Part shown: one piece after another, positions 17,268 through 25,819 of the stretch | How the letters are laid out: each line of letters begins with the position of its first letter | How positions within the stretch are numbered: position 1 is the stretch's first letter | Virus record (IMG/VR): IMGVR_UViG_3300028829_004004 | Location: 1-64,000 of that record | Direction: 5' to 3' (one strand) | Length of the DNA: 64,000 nucleotides | Origin: a virus | Program-made: the position numbers and the translations under genes | The notes under the pieces: generated by a model | Told to the model about the DNA's origin: nothing | The model's database searches: none | Seen by the model: the letters and a program-made list of their open reading frames with translations, nothing else

Positions 17268-17967
17268 TGAATCCTGCCTCCGGTGAATCGTCTTCTTTGA
17301 ATCGCTTTAGCAGTGTCCGCTCATCAATAAAACCTGTGACCATAGTGTCACGGATTCGCCCAAAGAAGGACCCGGTGGCTAGTAAGTTGAGGGAAGGGGT
17401 TCCCTTCACCTTGAACTTCTCTTTGATCTCATCCCAGTTTTCCATGTAGAAGTGGACTGTCTTAACGTACCCGTCGAAGTCATCTGCCAACCAAGTTAGC
17501 AAACGTTTGCAATAGACACTTCCCATCTTGCTGCTGAGGGGGTAGGTTTTCTCGAACTTCTCCTCGTAGGCTTCCTTGAATACGTTGAAGGCTTTGCCTG
17601 AGGAGTGGCGTTTCTTCTTACCGAAAGCAGGGGCCGCTTTCTCAGTCAGTATCGAGTTCAACCCTGCGTTCCTGCTCTTAGTGAGTTTCTCTTTTACTGA
17701 CTCTGCTATCTTCGTTGCCGGGATAATGTGGTACTCCATCTCGGTTGCTTCATACTGAATAGGTCGGTTGTCTTCCGACAAAAGGCGTCGCCTCTTTAAG
17801 TCGGATATAGAAGCGGATACCCGACTAGGTAGCATCCCTAGTTGGGTGCTCATCTCCTTTACTGAGGGCGTCTCCTCAAAGCAACACAGAAGAGCATATA
17901 CTGCAATTGAGTTAGGGTTAGCTGTTGCGAACGCACCGGCCTGCAACGCCTGTAGGAAGTGTTCCAT
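17260..17967 (-). CDS. Winged-helix replication initiator-like protein
   Basis: A 235-residue protein. The N-terminal 70 residues form a winged-helix domain (SVKEMSTQLGMLPSRVSASISDLKRR), followed by a basic linker and a C-terminal helical domain with the Trp/Tyr pattern of replication organiser proteins of the DnaD/phage O class. First gene of the replication operon, right after a good promoter. It probably binds an origin and brings the loader. A palindrome inside is read as CKRL. Confidence 0.6.
   Translation of the reverse strand: MEHFLQALQAGAFATANPNSIAVYALLCCFEETPSVKEMSTQLGMLPSRVSASISDLKRRRLLSEDNRPIQYEATEMEYHIIPATKIAESVKEKLTKSRNAGLNSILTEKAAPAFGKKKRHSSGKAFNVFKEAYEEKFEKTYPLSSKMGSVYCKRLLTWLADDFDGYVKTVHFYMENWDEIKEKFKVKGTPSLNLLATGSFFGRIRDTMVTGFIDERTLLKRFKEDDSPEAGFSE
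17498..17511. promoter_or_regulatory. Dispersed palindrome site 6 (in initiator-like gene)
   Basis: Perfect 12-bp core GCAAACGTTTGC; the first flanking base is A instead of T. Read as CKRL on the minus strand. Confidence 0.8.
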
Positions 17968-17990
17968 GATTCTCCTTTTGGGTTGGGTCT

Positions 17991-18018
17991 AATATACACA
18001 ACCTTGTACAGTAGTCAA
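17991..18018 (-). promoter_or_regulatory. Sigma70-like promoter, leftward
   Basis: On the minus strand TTGACT (18018-18013) and TATATT (17996-17991) are 16 bases apart, 24 bases before the start codon of the replication operon. Same -35 and spacing as the promoter at 9457-9484. A 10-bp inverted repeat (17969-17978 and 18024-18033) brackets it. Confidence 0.65.
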
Positions 18019-18032
18019 CCCGGAAAGGAGAA

Positions 18033-19493
18033 TTAAGATGAGGAGGATTCTAGCTCCGGGGGGAGGAGAGCGAACTGATACATACTCATAAGCTCTGAGT
18101 TCCTTGCAGACCAGCGGGTAGACAAGCCAGTGAGGAGACACTTGTGGGTGACCGCAGGGTCCGTGTATGGGTCTGTCACGTTAACCACTAGGTTCACTTC
18201 CCGTATGGCGGGGATGAAAGGCCCAGACACTGAGAAGGAGGTAGCAAGCATCCGCTCCTCGTAGATGATGCGCTTCCCCACCTCTACAGCCTTCGCTTCA
18301 TCCTGTATGTATGGGTTGTCAACCCCCTCCATCCGATAGTTCTGGTCCTCGACTATCTCCTCAGAAGCAACTGTTAGAGTAATTCGGAAATCATCCAACT
18401 CGTTCTTGCGTTGGTTCTTCTGCCGGTTCTTGTTCTTGAGTCCTACCCCTTTCTGCTTCAGTCGTACATCAACCCACCTCGCACCATACTCACCCTCCCC
18501 CGCGGTGTGCGCCATGGGAAGCCGCTTCAACTCCTTATCGTCAGGAATAATGGTGTACACTTCCAACTCAATATCATTCATCTCCCCGACTTCAAACCCA
18601 CCGAACTTAGTGGCTTGTATTAGGATGTCCCCCGACTTGGGGTCCCTCTCCAACACTTCAAGGGTGATTGTGGAGTCAGTAGGGCTGACAACCATAGACT
18701 TCATCTGAGCATCGGTCAATACTTCCTTAGGGGTATAGCGTAACTTCACCCAATCCTGTGAATGTCCCATGACTTTCACAGTGTCTTGGTCTACAATCTG
18801 CCTGTTCCCGTCTTCTTGAGCGGAAAGGTACCGCCCTAAGACCTTCACCACCCCAATAAGTCGTAGGTTGGAGTCGGTGCTGGCAAAGCTGCTGATATTC
18901 TGCGCTGTGAGGGAGGTATCCACGGCAGAGTTTACGTCCTTCTTTACGTCGGTGACCAACGTACCATCACTCTTCACATACAACTCTACGTTGCACGCCT
19001 CTGAGATACGCCGGACTGCTTCCATCAAAGAGTCCTCCCCCACAATGATGGAGCTAAAGGTTTCCGAATCATCCTGTGTGACATCAAAGTAGGCTGAGTC
19101 AAGGGAACCATAGGTGGTGAGGAGGGTGGTCATCACCTGTGTGCCTGTCGTGGTGGTGAACTCCTCGGTCGCTACAGGACGCTGATCCAGTCCTTCTATC
19201 ACAGGGACTAGGGTGAAGTCCGCAACACTTGTTCCATCCCGTCCCTCCTTGCGGATAGCCACGTTCTTTATCTGCCCGACAAACAGGGTGTAGGTTGTCT
19301 TGTCGTAGTCTACGGTGAGGGTGAACAACTCATTTAAGTAGTTGGTCACATAGGGGGTATACTTGTCGTCCCTATTAGATAGACTGACAGTCGCTGAGGG
19401 GCTACCCCGTAATCGGAGGTTGGTGGAGAACCCTATGAGATCCTCCGGGTCGATTGTAAAGAAGATGTCGGAGGCGTCGGATGAAGAGGGCAT
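18033..19493 (-). CDS. Tail/baseplate hub-like protein
   Basis: About 486 residues from the ATG at 19493, chosen because it follows the upstream stop by one base with AAGGA before it; a longer frame reaches 19565. The protein is beta-rich, starts with a domain on coordinates and rates (TIDPEDLIGFSTNLRLRG), and has a mid-section like phage tail hub or late-control D-type proteins (SLMEAVRRISEACNVELYVKSDG). It ends in LESSSS, echoing the polyserine motif of the fibre proteins upstream. Assignment to the hub is by pattern and place. Confidence 0.6.
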   Translation of the reverse strand: MPSSSDASDIFFTIDPEDLIGFSTNLRLRGSPSATVSLSNRDDKYTPYVTNYLNELFTLTVDYDKTTYTLFVGQIKNVAIRKEGRDGTSVADFTLVPVIEGLDQRPVATEEFTTTTGTQVMTTLLTTYGSLDSAYFDVTQDDSETFSSIIVGEDSLMEAVRRISEACNVELYVKSDGTLVTDVKKDVNSAVDTSLTAQNISSFASTDSNLRLIGVVKVLGRYLSAQEDGNRQIVDQDTVKVMGHSQDWVKLRYTPKEVLTDAQMKSMVVSPTDSTITLEVLERDPKSGDILIQATKFGGFEVGEMNDIELEVYTIIPDDKELKRLPMAHTAGEGEYGARWVDVRLKQKGVGLKNKNRQKNQRKNELDDFRITLTVASEEIVEDQNYRMEGVDNPYIQDEAKAVEVGKRIIYEERMLATSFSVSGPFIPAIREVNLVVNVTDPYTDPAVTHKCLLTGLSTRWSARNSELMSMYQFALLPPELESSSS

Positions 19494-19494
19494 C

Positions 19495-20766
19495 TTAAAG
19501 ATCCTTGAAGGGTTGTACTTTATTATCGTAGACCACGGAACTATAACCGGATAAGAAGGGGGCATTAAGGATTGTCTCTAGGTTACTAGGGATCAACGTA
19601 ATGAACTCATGGTAGAACCGGCGGGAGAAACGGGCTAACTCACACCCCCTACATCTCCGGCCCTTCCTCTTCTGGGCTTCCGCGTCAGCGATTCTCTTCT
19701 TAGTCTTGTCTGCAAACGTTTGCAAATCGGGGAACAACTCAAGTATCTTGTCGCAGTCCTTCCAACATTGGGTAACCGTGTATGGCTTACCCCTACGTTT
19801 AGGGGGAGGTTGCTTCACAGGGGTCTCCTTCTCCTGTAGCGGGGAGGCGGGCACACCTGCAAGCATAGTACTAACCTTATCTACAGGGAGTTTTCTCTTG
19901 GGGGTGTACAGCCCGGATAGCTGCCGATCCTCCTTCAGTCCTTCTAATTTACTAGCCATACGTTTCCTTACAGCATACATGCCTTCAGTAATTTCCTTCT
20001 CCGGGTCACCTACCGGTTGCAAGGCGTACTCAATTGCCTCTTCAAAAGGGATGTGATCAAACGCCCGTAAGCCGCTATTCGCATAAGTGTTGTAGATGGT
20101 TACCCCTTCTGCCTCAAAGAATCTGCGGACTTCACTGAACATCAAGTTCAGCCCTGCGTAGGAGTTGTTGTTGGACCGGCACCCACCTGTATGTTTCTCC
20201 TCCTTGAACGAGTATGGTTGGTCGGGGTCCATGTGAAAATCGCACCCAACTATAAAAATTTTGGAGAACCCTAACTCATAAAGGAGGCGCATAGCTACCA
20301 GCATGACACTCCGTACGCCCGTTGCTTTCTTGTAGGTCTGGCCCTTCCCAAGTCCCCAGCATACCCGGTTAGAGGTGAGAAACTTCTCGGGGTCAAACCC
20401 CGTTTCCCTCGCGTACTGGTAGACGTTAGGAGCTTCCGTCAACTTTTTGGTATGGGGGACATCTAGCTCGGTGTCCCATAACTGCTTGGTGCAGAACCCT
20501 TGGGGGACAAACTTCATAATAGTCGGGTCAAAGTACACTGACTTTAGGAATCGGTCTGGAGGGTCAACACATGTCCACAAGTTGGGACGCACCGCTTTTG
20601 CTCCGTTGTTCACACACATCCTCGTTATGCCGGGTTTGTACAACAGCGACTTGTCAATCGCTGCCATAGCCTTTGGCCCATTAACGCAGAGGAAAGCAGA
20701 TGCCCCCTTCATCATACCCTTCAGGGGTACTGGTTCATCTTGGCAGTTTAGTATCATGGCGCTCAT
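19495..20766 (-). CDS. DUF115-like protein, putative sugar-modifying
   Basis: A 423-residue protein. The segment GFSKIFIVGCDFHMDPDQ resembles the DUF115/MptE-like Rossmann core found in flagellin-glycosylation accessory factors. An N-terminal part (AFLCVNGPKA) also fits that core. The C-terminal 120 residues are basic with a Cys pair (CRGC). In phages and bacteria, DUF115 proteins sit beside glycosyltransferases, as this one does. The reaction is unknown. A palindrome site inside is read LQTFA. Confidence 0.6.
   Translation of the reverse strand: MSAMILNCQDEPVPLKGMMKGASAFLCVNGPKAMAAIDKSLLYKPGITRMCVNNGAKAVRPNLWTCVDPPDRFLKSVYFDPTIMKFVPQGFCTKQLWDTELDVPHTKKLTEAPNVYQYARETGFDPEKFLTSNRVCWGLGKGQTYKKATGVRSVMLVAMRLLYELGFSKIFIVGCDFHMDPDQPYSFKEEKHTGGCRSNNNSYAGLNLMFSEVRRFFEAEGVTIYNTYANSGLRAFDHIPFEEAIEYALQPVGDPEKEITEGMYAVRKRMASKLEGLKEDRQLSGLYTPKRKLPVDKVSTMLAGVPASPLQEKETPVKQPPPKRRGKPYTVTQCWKDCDKILELFPDLQTFADKTKKRIADAEAQKRKGRRCRGCELARFSRRFYHEFITLIPSNLETILNAPFLSGYSSVVYDNKVQPFKDL
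19711..19724. promoter_or_regulatory. Dispersed palindrome site 7 (in DUF115-like gene)
   Basis: Perfect 14-bp copy in coding sequence, read as LQTFA, the third possible register. Confidence 0.8.
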
Positions 20767-21515
20767 CGCTGGACCTCAGTGTGAGTCTTAGTGTCGTTGT
20801 CTCGTATATGGTTGAGATGGTAAAGATAAGGGAGTGGCATGGATACCCTGCCTACCCTACGTCGGAAGGTTACATCTGACTTAGCTTTCTGGTACTTCTT
20901 CTCCCATGAGTAGTCACGGCAGTTGTTAGGAGGGATATAAAGCCCATCAAAATTCTCTCGCATAGATTTGACCGAAACGATCTGGCAGAAGCCTGCACCG
21001 CAGTTACGCCTCTTCTTCAACCGCGCTCCCTTGGCCTTACCGAAGGGATCTCTAACCCGGTACGGGTACTTATGCGCAGCAACTAGTTTGTCTGCATCCC
21101 CTACAGGCATAGAATACCTCCCGGTGTAGAACATCCGCTTGTCATTCTTGTTCTCCTCTAAGAAGGGGAGTAACTTCTCGAACCACCGGGGACCAAACAC
21201 CATATCACAATCTGAGAAGAATATGAAGTCTGCGTCCGACTCAGCTAACTGACGGTTTCGCACCAGCCCTCTGTACTGTAACGTCTCCGTCCCCACATAG
21301 GGGGTGTGCTTGAAGTCTATGACTATGTTGCTAGACTTAGGGAGGCTATCAAAGAAATGTAGAGTCTGCTCAGTGGTGGGGTTCCCTGTCCGTTCATCAT
21401 AAGCAACATTGAATACCAACTGTGGTATCTCACCAAGCTGCTCCAGTAGGGAGGAGATCATCCACGACATACGCCTTTGAAAATAGTGGCAGGATACTGC
21501 AATCTCAACTTTCAT
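20763..21515 (-). CDS. Glycosyltransferase family 2-like
   Basis: About 250 residues from the ATG at 21515, which overlaps the upstream stop as ATGA. GT-A fold: MKVEIAVSCHYFQ first strand, VRNRQLAESDADFIFFSDCDMVF with the D-x-D metal site, and a C-terminal catalytic region with CGAGFCQIVS and an Asp-Tyr pair. It transfers a nucleotide-activated sugar; the acceptor is unknown. Part of a four-gene glycosylation block downstream of the fibre genes. Confidence 0.7.
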   Translation of the reverse strand: MKVEIAVSCHYFQRRMSWMISSLLEQLGEIPQLVFNVAYDERTGNPTTEQTLHFFDSLPKSSNIVIDFKHTPYVGTETLQYRGLVRNRQLAESDADFIFFSDCDMVFGPRWFEKLLPFLEENKNDKRMFYTGRYSMPVGDADKLVAAHKYPYRVRDPFGKAKGARLKKRRNCGAGFCQIVSVKSMRENFDGLYIPPNNCRDYSWEKKYQKAKSDVTFRRRVGRVSMPLPYLYHLNHIRDNDTKTHTEVQR

Positions 21516-22195
21516 CGGGGGGAGAATCCGAGTCTTTTCATCTGGTACCTTAGTACAGGCTTCTCTAACTGGGTAGCTACATACCACATCACAGTGTCAT
21601 GGCTCGGGACCGGGAGTCGGTCACCACACAGTTTGCTGACTACCTTAGTTAACTCAGTTGACTGCAAACAGTAGTAGCTGGCTATCCGTTTATGTCCATA
21701 TCTCTCGTTGGGGGGTAGGCCCTCCGGGAAGAGCCGGGTTGCTCCGGGGAACTTATCTAACCACCAATCATCGAGTACGTTCAACCAGTGTTGGGTCTGA
21801 CCGGGGTCCCCTTTGACCTTGGTATACCCCCACTTGTGTCCGACTAGGTCGTAGTCGAACCACTCATCGAAGAAGACCTTACAGTACCTATCGTTGTTCC
21901 GCTGTAGGAGGTGAACGTCTGCGTCTAGCTTTACCCAGTAAGGGGTCTTTACTTTTTCCGCGGCAAGGAACACAAACCCTGACAGCATCTTTTCCCTTTG
22001 GTTGTCTCCCGCCGGGGGGAACTCCCACTCAAAGATCTGTAGGTCCTTAGCGGGGAGAATGGTGCGGATCTGTTCATCGGTTACTGAGTCGTCCCTAAAC
22101 ACAATGAGGGGGTAGGACATTATGTTCATCCGCTGTTTCCAGTTTGCTGCATTCATCTTGAACTTCTTCATGTACTTACGATCCACTGCGGTCAC
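21512..22195 (-). CDS. Glycosyltransferase-like protein, GT-A
   Basis: A 227-residue protein opening with the strand TAVDRKYM and holding KLDADVHL, a D-x-D metal-nucleotide site. Cys and His residues in the last third could line an active site. The start is GTG at 22195, since no better start lies between it and the upstream in-frame stop; GAGGT sits about 17 bases before it. Likely works with its neighbours on one glycan. The family is not certain. Confidence 0.6.
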   Translation of the reverse strand: MTAVDRKYMKKFKMNAANWKQRMNIMSYPLIVFRDDSVTDEQIRTILPAKDLQIFEWEFPPAGDNQREKMLSGFVFLAAEKVKTPYWVKLDADVHLLQRNNDRYCKVFFDEWFDYDLVGHKWGYTKVKGDPGQTQHWLNVLDDWWLDKFPGATRLFPEGLPPNERYGHKRIASYYCLQSTELTKVVSKLCGDRLPVPSHDTVMWYVATQLEKPVLRYQMKRLGFSPR

Positions 22196-22217
22196 AAACG
22201 TAACCCGCTCGTCTACC

Positions 22218-23726
22218 TCAGTGAACTACCCCTAAGTCTCCCTGTGCTTTGATCCCTATGTCCTGCACCCTCAAAGGGATGTGAAGCCTGCCCCGGAACC
22301 CACGGGAATTCCGAATGAGGGCTAACTCTGAGTCGCCCTCCTCTACCCCTCGGGATATCGGCCAGTTATCAAGCTGGAATTTAATCAGCTTAGTTGACCA
22401 CCATGAAGGGGAGGTTGACCCCGCCCTGACCCCGCGGTCTAGGAAAGAGATATGGTCTGCTTTCTGCGCTTCTGCTATACATCGAAGGTCCGCGAACTTA
22501 AACCCCTTGCCCGCCACCTTATCATCTTCCCAAATTATAGCATCGTGCTTGGTTTGTTCAAAACACCACTTGAGAGATAGACCATGCCCGACATTCTCAG
22601 TCCTCTGATGGAATACTGCGTCATCAAAGAGGGGAGTCACCTCTTTGATCTGGGAGAGGGTCTCCTCTATCTGAGACTCCATAGCAGGTACGTAATCAAG
22701 GTGTGCAACCCAACGTAACTTACACCCCTGCTTGTCAAACTTAGATAGGAAGTTACGCATTGCCTCCCCAACGGTAGCCCGTGGGACAATAGTGGTGACA
22801 ACGTCAAGCCACACCCCCTCACTTTTGGGAGGGTTCCTCCGAGAGGGAGGAGGGTAGATTGGGATAGCGGGTTCCTCTTGTACTTGCTCCACTTCAGGTT
22901 GTCCCCCTTTTGAAATGTAGGGAGATACTGGGAGACGAACCTTCCGCATGTGGTCGGATAGTGCTTTGTCCCCTAGCGGATCTGAAAGGTAAAGGAGTTC
23001 TTGTTTCTCCCAGTAATAACTACGCCACTTCTTACTTAATGCCCACTTGCCTGTGTGCTTCCTGCCATGGAAGTGGGCTACCACACACCCGTCAAGACTA
23101 CCATACCGTGCAGACCGATTGTACTCCTTGGGGGCAAGGTAATGTTTGAAGGAGGGGGCAAGGATCTGAGCACTAATCTCGTCTGGAATGAATAGGTTTT
23201 TTGCTGCCCCTAAGGGAGCGAGTTCTGTCCAGACCTTGATTATCTCGTGCCCCTTCTGGATACCAAAGACGCCTGTATTGATTGCCGTCCCATAGTTCAG
23301 GGCTTGCTCAATGTAGGGAGGGGAAACAATCCCCCGCCACCCTTCTATCCTGCCTTGGATAGTCTTACCTCGGGTGAACCAATCCTCGAAGTTAGTGAAG
23401 ACTAGCCCATGTGTCTCGGTCCACTCAAAAAGCTGAGAGATATCCTGCATTACAAGAGTGTCAGCATCTAAGAAAACAACAGTGTCGTGCTGGAGGTATT
23501 CCAGTATAGCCACTTTGGTGACCAGTGTTTTCTCCTGCCCCCTCTCCGGGAAGGTAACGATCTTCACCGAGTATGACTCGCACACGTCCATCAGTAGGGG
23601 GTGGGGTTCCCCCTCGTTATACACAACAACATCACCTGAGTAGTGGTCGCGTAAAGAGGCAATACTCACTGCCATGCGAACTAAACATTTGGTTCCAGAG
23701 TTAAAGTAAACTACAGCCTTGCTCAT
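22218..23726 (-). CDS. Two-domain glycosyltransferase (GT8-like plus GT2-like)
   Basis: About 502 residues from the ATG at 23726, selected because GGAAGG stands just upstream and it overlaps the previous stop (ATGA). The N-terminal half is GT8-like: a MAVSIASLRDHY opening and VVFLDADT with the D-x-D site at 87-89. After a Pro-rich linker (PPPSRRNPPKSEG) the last 200 residues form a second transferase-like domain with IIWEDDKV. Fusion suggests two sequential sugar additions. Confidence 0.65.
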   Translation of the reverse strand: MSKAVVYFNSGTKCLVRMAVSIASLRDHYSGDVVVYNEGEPHPLLMDVCESYSVKIVTFPERGQEKTLVTKVAILEYLQHDTVVFLDADTLVMQDISQLFEWTETHGLVFTNFEDWFTRGKTIQGRIEGWRGIVSPPYIEQALNYGTAINTGVFGIQKGHEIIKVWTELAPLGAAKNLFIPDEISAQILAPSFKHYLAPKEYNRSARYGSLDGCVVAHFHGRKHTGKWALSKKWRSYYWEKQELLYLSDPLGDKALSDHMRKVRLPVSPYISKGGQPEVEQVQEEPAIPIYPPPSRRNPPKSEGVWLDVVTTIVPRATVGEAMRNFLSKFDKQGCKLRWVAHLDYVPAMESQIEETLSQIKEVTPLFDDAVFHQRTENVGHGLSLKWCFEQTKHDAIIWEDDKVAGKGFKFADLRCIAEAQKADHISFLDRGVRAGSTSPSWWSTKLIKFQLDNWPISRGVEEGDSELALIRNSRGFRGRLHIPLRVQDIGIKAQGDLGVVH

Positions 23727-24178
23727 ATTGCCTTCCATTTCCCTAGTGGGCAGGACTCAACCGCGAGTCCCGCTTTCGCTACCATTATACAACCACAGTC
23801 CCCGCACACTCCCTCGTCAGGATCAAATAATGCGCATGAGTTGCAGATATCTAACCGAGTGTTGTGGACTTCTTTTGTTACCTTTATATGCTTGTCTCGG
23901 ACTAACCCCCTTATCACCCTCTTCCCTGCCCCGGCTAAGTTCTTAATCCTCTGAGGGAGAGGTGGTGGGGTTATGGGGGTGGTGGTGAGCCAGTGGTTAT
24001 TTTCAACACTCACCTCTTCGGGTACCCCCGCGGCACACTCGTACGCACAGGGAGCGTCTCGCCACTCAACCCCGTTGGATTCCGCTTGCGTGATAAGGTG
24101 ACGGCGAAAAGTGCAGTCCCGTAAACAAGCGTGACAAAAAGACTCCGGGACTGCCTTCTGCAAACGTTTGCATTTCAT
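23723..24178 (-). CDS. Cys-rich zinc-binding protein
   Basis: A 151-residue protein with two Cys clusters. The N-terminal one is C-x2-C-x3-C, and the C-terminal one has CNSCALF, then CGDCGC and a final CPLGKW, a pattern seen in phage and bacterial zinc-ribbon proteins near tail genes. The second and third codons onward contain a dispersed palindrome (MKCKRLQ). The function is unknown. It links the fibre genes to the glycosyltransferase block by a 4-base overlap. Confidence 0.6.
   Translation of the reverse strand: MKCKRLQKAVPESFCHACLRDCTFRRHLITQAESNGVEWRDAPCAYECAAGVPEEVSVENNHWLTTTPITPPPLPQRIKNLAGAGKRVIRGLVRDKHIKVTKEVHNTRLDICNSCALFDPDEGVCGDCGCIMVAKAGLAVESCPLGKWKAI
24159..24172. promoter_or_regulatory. 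Dispersed palindrome site 8 (at gene start)
   Basis: Perfect 14-bp copy beginning in the third codon of the Cys-rich gene, close to its ribosome binding region. Confidence 0.8.
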
Positions 24179-24192
24179 ATCTTACCTCTTAC

Positions 24193-25509
24193 TTAAATGT
24201 AAGGGAACGGGTCAGCAAACAACGAACCCGAAGGTGTGTAGTTTGATAGGCTAACCGTCCCGCCATTCCTTATGTAAACCTGATCTATGTAACCTTCAAC
24301 ATCTGCATCAGTATCTTCTAAATTATTTCCAAGACAGAGAACTCCGTCAGACTCATGGATAGTATCTGACAGGGTAAAAGAGTGGATGGAGGTACCGTCA
24401 AGAAAGATCTTCGCTGAACTACCCGACCGGGCTATTCGGACCTCATACCATGTGCTTGACGAGATAGATGAGGTGACATCCACCTGCTCAATCGTGAAGT
24501 CGGTCCCGTTAGATGTCCATGCGAAAGCGAGATACCAGATAGAGCCACTTTTATAGAAGTCCATGGTCCAATCGCGGAAGGGGGGTGCCTGCCACTTCGC
24601 GATGTGTGTCTGATTGTTCTCGTTCCCGTTCCAGAAGAAAGCATACTGAATAATGAAGTTGTTGTCAAGGAGATTAAAGCAGGACTGATCATCAACCAAA
24701 GCACCATCGTCAGAAGGTTCCTGACTACGAACGAGCGCGTAAGTATTATTCCCATTCATCTTTAGTGAATCGGTGCCCAAGTAAGACTCAGTGCCTGAGA
24801 CTGCCGCGCCTCCATTGAAAACAAGAGTGTGCCCTGCTGCGGAGACATCCTCATAAGTCCCACCGTCGAAGTTGAGAGCTAGTGGTACCTCGTCACAAAG
24901 TTCCGAACTAGAGGAGTTGTTACTGAGAGACGCGCTAGATGATGAGGAGCTAGAGGATGAGGAACTAGAACTCGATGACGAGGAGGAGTCGGTCCCCTCA
25001 CAATTGGCACAGGAGGGGTAGGGTCCAGACACATCTGTGATAAGGGTGAGTTCCTGACAAGGGTCGGAGTCCTCCTCAATGTCAGGGATCTCGTCAATGA
25101 TCTCGTAGCAGGTACCTGTTATTGAGACCACATCTCCTACATCGTACCCCGGTAACTCCTCCACACACACGTAAGCACAAAAGGGAGGTCCATCACACTG
25201 GTCTAACTTAAAGTATGATGGGCAACCCGATGAGCTTGAGCTTGAGCTTGAGCTTGAGCTTGAGCTTGAGCTTGAGCTAGAGGACGAGAGGAAGCATTCC
25301 TCGTACAACCAGTGGCCTAAACTAGAACTAGATGATGAGGAGTTAGACGAGAGAGAAGAAGAGGAACTGGAGGATGAGAGGAAGCATTCCTCGTACAACC
25401 AGTGGCCTAAACTAGAACTAGATGATGAGGAGTTAGACGAGAGAGAAGAAGAGGAAGAAGACTCTTCGTCGCAACAATTATCGCAAGCGTTCTCTATAGG
25501 CCAAAACAT
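24193..25509 (-). CDS. Serine-rich tail fibre with LamG-like domain
   Basis: A 438-residue protein. The first 200 residues alternate runs of up to about 20 Ser with short Cys-bearing segments. A 30-residue unit containing SLGHWLYEECFL is duplicated in tandem. The C-terminal 220 residues look like a concanavalin A/laminin G-like lectin domain (LALNFDGGTYED, then WYEVRIARSGSSAKIFLDG), typical of carbohydrate-binding phage adhesins. It is probably a receptor-binding or decorating tail protein. The Ser tracts are candidate O-glycosylation sites. Confidence 0.65.
   Translation of the reverse strand: MFWPIENACDNCCDEESSSSSSLSSNSSSSSSSLGHWLYEECFLSSSSSSSSLSSNSSSSSSSLGHWLYEECFLSSSSSSSSSSSSSSSSSSSSGCPSYFKLDQCDGPPFCAYVCVEELPGYDVGDVVSITGTCYEIIDEIPDIEEDSDPCQELTLITDVSGPYPSCANCEGTDSSSSSSSSSSSSSSSSSSASLSNNSSSSELCDEVPLALNFDGGTYEDVSAAGHTLVFNGGAAVSGTESYLGTDSLKMNGNNTYALVRSQEPSDDGALVDDQSCFNLLDNNFIIQYAFFWNGNENNQTHIAKWQAPPFRDWTMDFYKSGSIWYLAFAWTSNGTDFTIEQVDVTSSISSSTWYEVRIARSGSSAKIFLDGTSIHSFTLSDTIHESDGVLCLGNNLEDTDADVEGYIDQVYIRNGGTVSLSNYTPSGSLFADPFPYI
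25232..25279 (-). repeat. Hexanucleotide repeat coding serine
   Basis: Eight tandem GAGCTT-type units (the last GAGCTA) on the plus strand encode a Ser run in the fibre gene. Unit-number change keeps the frame. Confidence 0.85.
25286..25459 (-). repeat. 90-bp tandem duplication in the fibre gene
   Basis: Two nearly identical 90-base units, for example GAAGCATTCC at 25291 and again at 25381. Each encodes about 30 residues (WLYEECFL plus a Ser run). Confidence 0.8.
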
Positions 25510-25525
25510 CTAGGGAGTCCATTTC

Positions 25526-25819
25526 TCAGGGGAGTGTGGCAGGGTAAAAATCGGAGGCGGGATCGGACAACAAAGGCTTTACCTCAGCCTCTGTCAAAAA
25601 GGTAACCCCTGCGTCTACCATCTGTTGGACTGCGGCTGCTGCGGCAGGGATAGTCTGTGCAATGTCATTGTCCCACTCAATCAAACATAGGCGGGGATTG
25701 ACATCCTCACGACTTAAAACCACCGACTCCATCACCGTGTTTAACCCGGTGGCCCGGATCAACTGGATATGCTCCTCTGTTAACTGGGAGTGATGAATCA
25801 TTGCGTACTTGATATCCAT
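25526..25819 (-). CDS. Small tail-operon protein, unknown
   Basis: About 97 residues from the ATG at 25819, which overlaps the upstream stop (TAATG). It has a mixed helix/strand pattern, an Ala-rich middle (IPAAAAAVQQM) and a short C-terminal tail. Its place between two serine-rich fibre genes suggests a tail-fibre chaperone or attachment factor, but no motif shows this. Confidence 0.5.
   Translation of the reverse strand: MDIKYAMIHHSQLTEEHIQLIRATGLNTVMESVVLSREDVNPRLCLIEWDNDIAQTIPAAAAAVQQMVDAGVTFLTEAEVKPLLSDPASDFYPATLP

Noticed and set aside
17969-18033. Operator from the 10-bp inverted repeat around the promoter
   Set aside because: One arm is the ribosome-binding sequence of the leftward gene; the match may be chance and is not repeated at other promoters.
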